From an uncultured Bacilli bacterium (GTDB taxonomy: Bacteria > Bacillota_I > Bacilli_A > RF39 > UBA660): 40,952 bases of DNA. The position numbers were made by a program, and so were the translations under genes. A model generated the notes under the pieces. The model did no database searches. It was not told the DNA's origin and saw only the letters and a list, made by a program, of their open reading frames with translations. This document shows positions 35,923 to 40,952 of this stretch, in pieces. The stretch spans positions 1 to 40,952 of the forward strand of contig CALVVH010000005.1 of the NCBI GenBank assembly GCA_944363805.1. Direction: 5' to 3'. Every line of letters begins with the position of its first letter. The stretch's first letter is position 1.

Positions 35923-37416
35923 GTGAAGCTAATAAATAAAGTGAAAGAAAGTAAATTTTTGTCTGTTTTAGCTGTCCTAATTGTCGGGTGTTTAGTCATA
36001 CTTATTATTAGATTTACTTATGCTTATTTTGCAGCACAAATAAATGATGCTAGAGATGATGTCACTTTAGGTAGTGATTTAACTGATGTGTTTGATTTTG
36101 AAATTGGAGATCCTTTATCTATTGCAGCGACTCCGACAACTTTGCCGGAAAATGGGACTAACTTGATATCAGAAACCTATGCTAAAGCATCTTTACTAGC
36201 AAATACTACGAATAACGTAGCAGAATATTCATATTGGGTATATTTTAATATTTCTAATAATACTTTCGTCTATTCAGATGGCTCAATCCCAGAAATAATA
36301 TTGACTGTTACTGATCCGGATGGAAACCCTGTAACTAATATTGAAGGACTTACTTATGGAACTTATAACGGAGTTGCAGGATTTGATGTAACTACTCAAA
36401 ATGGCACTTTTGCAGTTGCTAGTGATTACACAATTACTTCTAATTCCAGCACAGATGCCACTGAACAAACTTGGAATTTTACTTTAACTTATCTAAATCA
36501 AAGTTATGATCAATCAGTAAATTTTGGTAATGGTATGACTACTGAAGTTAGCATGACAAAGGAAGAAAATACTATTTTGTTTGCTAATTACATAGTAAGT
36601 TTATATGATGCTAGCAATGAGGGAGTAAATGGCTTATATTATCATGATGCTGATTTAGCAAATGGAGCACAAGATAATAGTTACAGATATAGTGGAGCCA
36701 ACCCAAATAACTATGTATGTTTTGGAGCAACCGGAGCAGATTGTCAAAATGCTGAAAATCAATACAGAATTATAGGAGTGTTTAATAACCAAGTAAAATT
36801 AATTAAATTGATAGGTTACAACGAAATTGCGTGGGATGATAGAAATAAAACAATTAACAACATATTACCAATTGCACAAACTACTTGCAATGGTAGCAAT
36901 ATATGGAATGAAACAACGAAACCAGATATATATACCACATTAAACGAAACATACTATAATATACTAGAAAGTGAATGGCAAAATCTAATAGCAGAGTCTA
37001 CATGGCAGGTTGGAGGAATGGCTTTTAGTACTACAAATACAGCAAAACAATATTATGATGCAGAAGTAGGAACGGGACAAAGTGGATATGAAGAAACAAT
37101 GAAAATAGGATTAATGTATGTATCAGATTATGGATATGGAGCAAGCCCTGAAAATTGGACTTTACCATTAGGTTCAACTTCATCAAATTATGGAACAGAT
37201 AACTGGCTATATTTAGGAAACACGGAATGGATAATATCTTCTTCGTCAATACATACTGGCGACAATTGTAGCGTATTTTATATAAATAATCTTGCTAATA
37301 TCTGGCATAGTTCTCCAGAGGCAACAAATGCTGTTCGCCCGTCATTTTATCTAGAGTCTAGCGTAACACTAACTGGTGGTACAGGTACGCAAACTGATCC
37401 ATATATTATAGCTTAA
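35923..37416 (+). CDS. Membrane-anchored surface protein, paralogue 3 of 3
   Basis: GTG 35923 gives 497 residues: basic start, membrane helix (about 12-32) ending FTYAYFAAQ, the variant of the ATYAFF motif of the other two copies, then a beta-rich domain and a lectin-like C-terminal part ending NAVRPSFYLESSVTLTGG. The N-terminal half is clearly more diverged than those at 14506 and 26970, while the C-terminal part matches that of paralogue 2. Cys pairs YVCFGATGADC and TTCNGSN are present. AGGGTGAG precedes GTG 35923; another GTG at 35914 is too close. An extended -10 box, TG-T-TATACT, lies at 35888-35896. Confidence 0.7.
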   Translation: MKLINKVKESKFLSVLAVLIVGCLVILIIRFTYAYFAAQINDARDDVTLGSDLTDVFDFEIGDPLSIAATPTTLPENGTNLISETYAKASLLANTTNNVAEYSYWVYFNISNNTFVYSDGSIPEIILTVTDPDGNPVTNIEGLTYGTYNGVAGFDVTTQNGTFAVASDYTITSNSSTDATEQTWNFTLTYLNQSYDQSVNFGNGMTTEVSMTKEENTILFANYIVSLYDASNEGVNGLYYHDADLANGAQDNSYRYSGANPNNYVCFGATGADCQNAENQYRIIGVFNNQVKLIKLIGYNEIAWDDRNKTINNILPIAQTTCNGSNIWNETTKPDIYTTLNETYYNILESEWQNLIAESTWQVGGMAFSTTNTAKQYYDAEVGTGQSGYEETMKIGLMYVSDYGYGASPENWTLPLGSTSSNYGTDNWLYLGNTEWIISSSSIHTGDNCSVFYINNLANIWHSSPEATNAVRPSFYLESSVTLTGGTGTQTDPYIIA

Positions 37417-37442
37417 AATAAATTATTGAAAGGAAGATGTAA

Positions 37443-38456
37443 ATGAAAATATTATGTATAGGTCATTCTAGTTGGGATATAACAGTTCCCGTAGATGATT
37501 ATCCAATTGAAAACACTAAATATCGTTATAATGAAAAATATTCCGCTGGTGGAGGTCCTGCTGGTAATGCTGCTTATTTGTTAGGTAAGTGGGGTATGGA
37601 TACTGTTATTGCTACATCTATCGGTAGTGATGACTTCGGTACTAAGATAAAAAAAGAATTTCAAGAAGTGAATGTGGCAACTGAATATGTTGAAACAAGT
37701 TATGAAAAAGATACTTCATTTTCTTTTATATTAGTAAATAAAAAAAGTGGTTCAAGAACCGTATTTAATGTTGCAACAGAACACCCACCATTAAAAAAAC
37801 TTAGCTATGAGTTTGTTCCAGACATTATATTCACTGATGGTCATGATTATGGAGCTAGCCAAAATGCTATAAGTAAGTTCCCAAATGCTATTACTATCAT
37901 CGATGCTGGAAGAGTAACCCAAGAATTATTAGAATTATGCAAGTATATTAAATATATCGTATGTAGTAAAGGCTTTGCTGAAACTGTTACTGGATTAAAA
38001 TTCGACTTTTCCAATCCGCAAAGTTTGGTAAATGTCTATATGAAACTGCAAAATAAGTATCCCAATGCTAACATAACAATAACCCTAGAAGAACATGGGG
38101 CTTTGTATCAAGTTAATAATCAAATTAAAATAATGCCAGGGCTTAAATGTGCTGCTGTCGATACTACTGGAGCAGGGGACATATTCCATGGAGCATTCGT
38201 TTATGGTATTGCTAATAAATTCGATATGGATAAGATTATTACTCTTGCCAATATTGCTGGTGGACTATCAGTTCAAAAAATGGGTTCAAGATTATCTGTT
38301 CCAAACTTATCAGAAGTACTGGATTACTATACTAAATCAATGGGAATGAACACCCCAGCACCAGATAGTAATCAAGCTGCACCAACTGCTAATCAACCGG
38401 TGCAACCAGCCCAAGCTGAACAACCAACTGTTCCTCCCCAAAATCCGCAACAATGA
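37443..38456 (+). CDS. PfkB-family sugar/nucleoside kinase with Pro/Gln-rich tail
   Basis: A ribokinase-type kinase of 337 residues: the N-terminal SAGGGPAGNAAYLLGKWG binds substrate, and the C-terminal VDTTGAGDIFHGAF carries the catalytic Asp and anion hole. Substrate cannot be told. After about residue 300 the protein adds a low-complexity tail of about 36 residues rich in Pro, Gln, Ala and Asn (SNQAAPTANQPVQ...), unusual for this family; it ends where the next gene begins. AAAGGAAG precedes ATG 37443. The Smr gene overlaps its end by four bases (ATGA). Confidence 0.88.
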   Translation: MKILCIGHSSWDITVPVDDYPIENTKYRYNEKYSAGGGPAGNAAYLLGKWGMDTVIATSIGSDDFGTKIKKEFQEVNVATEYVETSYEKDTSFSFILVNKKSGSRTVFNVATEHPPLKKLSYEFVPDIIFTDGHDYGASQNAISKFPNAITIIDAGRVTQELLELCKYIKYIVCSKGFAETVTGLKFDFSNPQSLVNVYMKLQNKYPNANITITLEEHGALYQVNNQIKIMPGLKCAAVDTTGAGDIFHGAFVYGIANKFDMDKIITLANIAGGLSVQKMGSRLSVPNLSEVLDYYTKSMGMNTPAPDSNQAAPTANQPVQPAQAEQPTVPPQNPQQ

Positions 38457-38701
38457 TTACTAGTAAAACCCCACGCTTAGATTTGCACGGGGAAATAGTA
38501 GCAATGGTGGAAGTTTTGGTTAATGGGTTTATAAAAGATAATAAAATAATGCAAAATGAATATATAATTATTATCCATGGTAAAAGTACAGATATTATTA
38601 CTGATGAAGTAAATAGAGTTCTTAAAAAGAATAAAGATGTTTTAGAATATCGTAGAAATAATTGGAATTTAGGTGAAACAATAGTTAGACTTAAAATATA
38701 A
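38453..38701 (+). CDS. Small stand-alone Smr-domain protein
   Basis: The 82-residue protein is a minimal Smr domain: LDLHG near the start and IIIHGKST in the middle, followed by VNRVLKK and a YRRNNWNLGETIVRL end. Smr domains in MutS2 and related proteins nick branched DNA or cleave stalled-ribosome mRNA. The usual HGxGxGxLR is altered to HGKSTDII, so the catalytic state is uncertain. It is translationally coupled to the kinase gene by an ATGA overlap. Confidence 0.7.
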   Translation: MITSKTPRLDLHGEIVAMVEVLVNGFIKDNKIMQNEYIIIIHGKSTDIITDEVNRVLKKNKDVLEYRRNNWNLGETIVRLKI

Positions 38702-38736
38702 TCCAATTATTTTTTCTTTTTTAAAGGGGGTATATA

Positions 38737-39318
38737 ATGGGAAACTTCATTTTAGATGTTATGGGAACTTGGGGTTATATTGGCATTTGCTTTTTAATTG
38801 CAGTTGAAAATATATTTCCCCCGATTCCTTCCGAAGTAATTCTTACTTTTGGTGGTTTTCTTACAACCTATAGCACTTTGACGCCCTTAGGAGTTATCAT
38901 CAGTGCTACAATTGGTTCATTACTTGGAGCCATCATTTTATATTATCTAGGATACTTTTTCAGTAGTAAATTAAATAGATTCTTTAAAAATGATGATATT
39001 GTTAAAGCTAATGATTGGTTTAAAAATAAGGGTTGTAAAGCAGTTTTATATTGTCGGTTTGTGCCAATAGTTCGTAGTTTAGTTTCCATTCCCGCAGGAA
39101 TAAATAAGATGTCAATGCCTATCTTTTTGCTTTATACGACACTAGGAACGATTATTTGGAACACTGTTTTAGTCTACGCCGGAGTTTTCTTGGGTAGCAA
39201 TTGGTCGTATTTTTCAAATATAATGAGTAGGTATTCTAAAGTAGTTTTAGTTGGAATAATTATTTTGATTTTTATAAGAATATGGATCAAAAAGATAAAA
39301 AAAGACAAAAATGGCTAA
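38737..39318 (+). CDS. DedA-family membrane protein
   Basis: The 193-residue protein has the DedA/VTT layout: ENIFPPIPSEVILTFGG near the start, a re-entrant region with GSLLGAIILYYLGYF, then CRFVPIVRSLVSIPAGINKM and two final helices. DedA proteins act as lipid carriers; some flip undecaprenyl phosphate back for cell-wall synthesis. AAAGGGGG precedes ATG 38737. Likely cotranscribed with the kinase and Smr genes. Confidence 0.9.
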   Translation: MGNFILDVMGTWGYIGICFLIAVENIFPPIPSEVILTFGGFLTTYSTLTPLGVIISATIGSLLGAIILYYLGYFFSSKLNRFFKNDDIVKANDWFKNKGCKAVLYCRFVPIVRSLVSIPAGINKMSMPIFLLYTTLGTIIWNTVLVYAGVFLGSNWSYFSNIMSRYSKVVLVGIIILIFIRIWIKKIKKDKNG

Positions 39319-39397
39319 AATGTGTCAAATGTAGACAAAATCTCCTATGGACCGGAAGCGTTTGTTGTGCTAGGATAAATTGCCAAAGGGGAAATTT

Positions 39398-40152
39398 ATG
39401 AACACAAAAGCCTTAAAAGTTACTACGGCATCTGACCTAGTATTTAAAACAATTATGCTCGGTAAAAACGGTAAAGTAATACTGGAAAGGATACTTAAAA
39501 CTATATTTAGGAAAAGTATTAAGATAAAACGATATTTAAATGTTGAATTACTTAAGCTTGCCCTAAATGAAAAAAGCAAAAGATTAGATTTACTAATTGA
39601 AACTAATATTGATTATATCAATATTGAAGTAAATAATAATGATTATTTTAAAGAAAAAATTACTAGAAACTTTATGTATTTATGTGAATTTCTAGTCCAG
39701 AATGTCAAAAAAGGTAAAAGTTATAAATTAAATAAATCATATATTCAATTAAACCTAAACTAATATTAGGTTATTTTATAGAAAAGTTATGTAACTTATG
39801 TTACAATAAAGTTGTAAACACTGAGGATTATAAATATTTATTGATGTTAGAGTTGGAAGATAATGAGTTAGAAAACTTTTATCCGGAAGATGAAATAATA
39901 AAACTTTACAAGGAGGAAATCATGAAATTAAAAAGTAATGCTGATTTTGTAAGAATGTTAACAAACGACCAAGAACAAGAATTGTATGAAAATACAATAA
40001 GAGAAGAAAGTTACAAAAATGGTCAAGCTGAAGGTATTGAACAAGAAAAAGAAAAATTTATTAGAAATCTAAAAGACGTTATTACCAATATCTCAGATAG
40101 CTAAAGCCACCAATGTCAGCCAAGAAAAAGTTAAAGAAATCTTGATGATGTG
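39398..40152 (+). pseudogene. Broken Rpn-family PD-(D/E)XK nuclease/transposase
   Basis: The first 122 codons (from ATG 39398, GGGGAAA upstream) are the N-terminal nuclease domain: TASDLVFKTIMLG, RLDLLIETNIDYINIEVNNND with the D...E-x-N pattern, and NFMYLCEFLVQNVKKGKSY. The frame stops at 39763. A middle portion is lost. A second piece from about 39841 (NFYPEDEIIKLYKEEIMKLKSNADFVRML...NGQAEGIEQEK) is the C-terminal region, again frameshifted near 40090 to ISQIAKATNVSQEKVKEIL. At least a deletion and one frameshift are present, so it is non-functional. A more decayed copy lies at 16445-16839. Confidence 0.75.
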
Positions 40153-40181
40153 ACTTGTTTTAATGCGTTTAATGTCGAAAT

Positions 40182-40210
40182 TTGACAAAACATGTCTTTT
40201 CTGTTATAAT
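40182..40210 (+). promoter_or_regulatory. Consensus promoter 1 of the 40323 gene
   Basis: TTGACA (40182-40187), 17 bases, TATAAT (40205-40210): a perfect sigma-A match, with TG one base before the -10. Confidence 0.85.
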
Positions 40211-40260
40211 TGAGGTCCATTGTGGAAATACTATGAACGATATGAAAAATTTACACAAAT

Positions 40261-40289
40261 TTGACAAAAAAAGTAGTTTGTGGTATAAT
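40261..40289 (+). promoter_or_regulatory. Consensus promoter 2 of the 40323 gene
   Basis: TTGACA (40261-40266), 17 bases, TATAAT (40284-40289), again perfect with an upstream TG. Lies 79 bases after promoter 1 and begins with the same AATTTGACAAAA context. Confidence 0.85.
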
Positions 40290-40322
40290 GATATTGTTCG
40301 AGTAATTAGGGGGTATGGAAAA

Positions 40323-40742
40323 ATGAAAGGATATGTTTTAGAATACGTTTGTGAAAATGAATTTAAAAAGTTGGAAAGAGCATTAAAAAAATATAATATG
40401 CTTGCATTCAAAAAGTTAAATTTTGATTATTATCCAGCATTAAGAAATGGTAAGTTTGTTGGTGAACTAGTATCAGTAAATAAGAAAAATGGTACAGAAA
40501 CTTATGAACTTAAACTTCCAAGTGACAAGATGTTTGCCCAAATTCATGGGGAAGTTAAGTTAATATATACTGTTCATAAAAAAGATGAAGTAGTAGTGCT
40601 TGAAACTATTACACCATCAGATATCCTACTTGAAGGACATCGTTCAGAACTTACAACTTATAAAGGTATAATGATATCTAAAGCAAACGCTTCAAAAGAC
40701 ATGTTTAAAATTGATTTATTAAATATGTTACAAGATAAATAA
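40323..40742 (+). CDS. Uncharacterised 139-residue protein under two strong promoters
   Basis: I do not recognise the family. The protein is soluble and basic, with an alpha-helical start (ENEFKKLERALKKYNMLAF) and a beta-rich remainder (GETYELKLPS-like strand pattern, KLIYTVHKKDEVVVLETITPSDILLEGHRSEL). ATG 40323 follows AGGGGG at 40306-40312 and is the natural start for transcripts from promoter 2. The frame is open upstream to ATG 40233 (adding MNDMKNLHKF...), so RNA from promoter 1 might give a form 30 residues longer, though with a weak ribosome site. The strong promoters and terminator imply high expression. Confidence 0.65.
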   Translation: MKGYVLEYVCENEFKKLERALKKYNMLAFKKLNFDYYPALRNGKFVGELVSVNKKNGTETYELKLPSDKMFAQIHGEVKLIYTVHKKDEVVVLETITPSDILLEGHRSELTTYKGIMISKANASKDMFKIDLLNMLQDK

Positions 40743-40749
40743 TTAAAGT

Positions 40750-40789
40750 GATTCAAGGTTTAAGGGGGGTCCTTGAATCTTTTATTTTG
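40750..40789 (+). terminator. Terminator of the 40323 gene
   Basis: GATTCAAGG (40750-40758) pairs perfectly with CCTTGAATC (40771-40779), followed by TTTTATTTT. The loop contains six consecutive G. Confidence 0.88.
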
Positions 40790-40839
40790 GGATGCTCTAA
40801 CTCTCTGAGCGTTTTTGTGTAAAAAACATAAAAATTTGC

Positions 40840-40868
40840 TTGCAACAACATCGTTATTGTGATATTAT
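40840..40868 (+). promoter_or_regulatory. Promoter of the tRNA gene
   Basis: TTGCAA (40840-40845), 17 bases, TATTAT (40863-40868), about 10 bases before the tRNA. Confidence 0.65.
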
Positions 40869-40878
40869 TATCTTGCAT

Positions 40879-40952
40879 GGACCTCTAGCTCAGTTGGTTA
40901 GAGCATCCGGCTCATAACCGGGCGGTCGAAGGTTCGAGTCCTTCGAGGTCCA
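40879..40952 (+). tRNA. tRNA with CAU anticodon (elongator Met or Ile2)
   Basis: The cloverleaf is complete up to the discriminator base: acceptor GGACCTC (40879-40885) with GAGGTCC (40945-40951) and A at 40952; D-arm AGCTCAGTTGGTTAGAGC; anticodon stem CCGG/CCGG around CTCATAA, anticodon CAT; T-arm with GGTTCGAGTCC. An initiator is excluded by the paired first base and lack of the GGG/CCC stem. It resembles CAU tRNAs of Bacilli that are modified to lysidine and read AUA as isoleucine, but elongator methionine cannot be ruled out by eye. Any encoded CCA lies outside the window. Confidence 0.92.

Noticed and set aside
39785..39820. Nested palindromes TGTAAC/GTTACA and TTACAA/TTGTAA as an origin or att site
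   Set aside because: Short AT-rich repeats within a decayed gene; no associated recombinase or initiator.
40165..40411. Minus-strand frame opposite the 40323 gene
   Set aside because: It is a shadow of the coding strand and runs through two consensus promoters; no ribosome site.

Overview
This AT-rich window reads as chromosome of an uncultured low-GC Gram-positive bacterium (Bacillota/Bacilli-like). The signs are strong AGGAGG ribosome sites, sigma-A promoters (several with an extended TGn -10), Cna-B and thioester surface protein domains, MurF and Ddl for peptidoglycan, and anaerobic enzymes (pyruvate formate-lyase, pyruvate phosphate dikinase). TGA is used as a stop codon, so the genetic code is standard and not the Mycoplasma code. 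I cannot name a species.

Layout: 1-290 is unusually GC-rich and hairpin-dense, then ruvA, a prepilin and ppdK (to 4.0 kb). At 4.1-4.6 kb there is a consensus promoter, a candidate structured small RNA and an antisense XRE regulator. From 4.7 to 7.9 kb is a three-gene SPFH / membrane / zinc-ribbon CFI-box operon with a 13-codon leader ORF. A thioester/Cna-B adhesin, mutS and an ABC exporter follow (8-14.1 kb). At 14.1-16.3 kb a small XRE regulator faces a surface protein whose promoter -35 box lies inside a perfect palindrome. After an Rpn-type remnant and an HD-domain gene comes a ZIP metal-transporter gene that has been split.

The central find is at 18.1-21.5 kb: a compact element of about 3,426 bp, carrying a large serine recombinase, a membrane coiled-coil protein and a DUF1292-like protein, inserted in the HNIPEG metal-binding motif codons of the ZIP gene. 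Both hybrid att sites can be read and the original sites rebuilt: attB and attP are each near-palindromic around the same GA/TC dinucleotide, and joining the flanks restores the ZIP reading frame exactly.

The rest (22-41 kb) is mainly housekeeping: lon; murF-ddl; pflB-pflA; tgt with an unknown gene and a pilin-like gene; DUF421; PfkB kinase-Smr-DedA; a second Rpn pseudogene; an unknown gene under two consensus promoters; and a CAU-anticodon tRNA. Two more paralogues of the 14.5 kb surface protein lie at 27.0 and 35.9 kb. The 27.0 kb copy is a mosaic of the other two, suggesting recombination within a dispersed surface-protein family.
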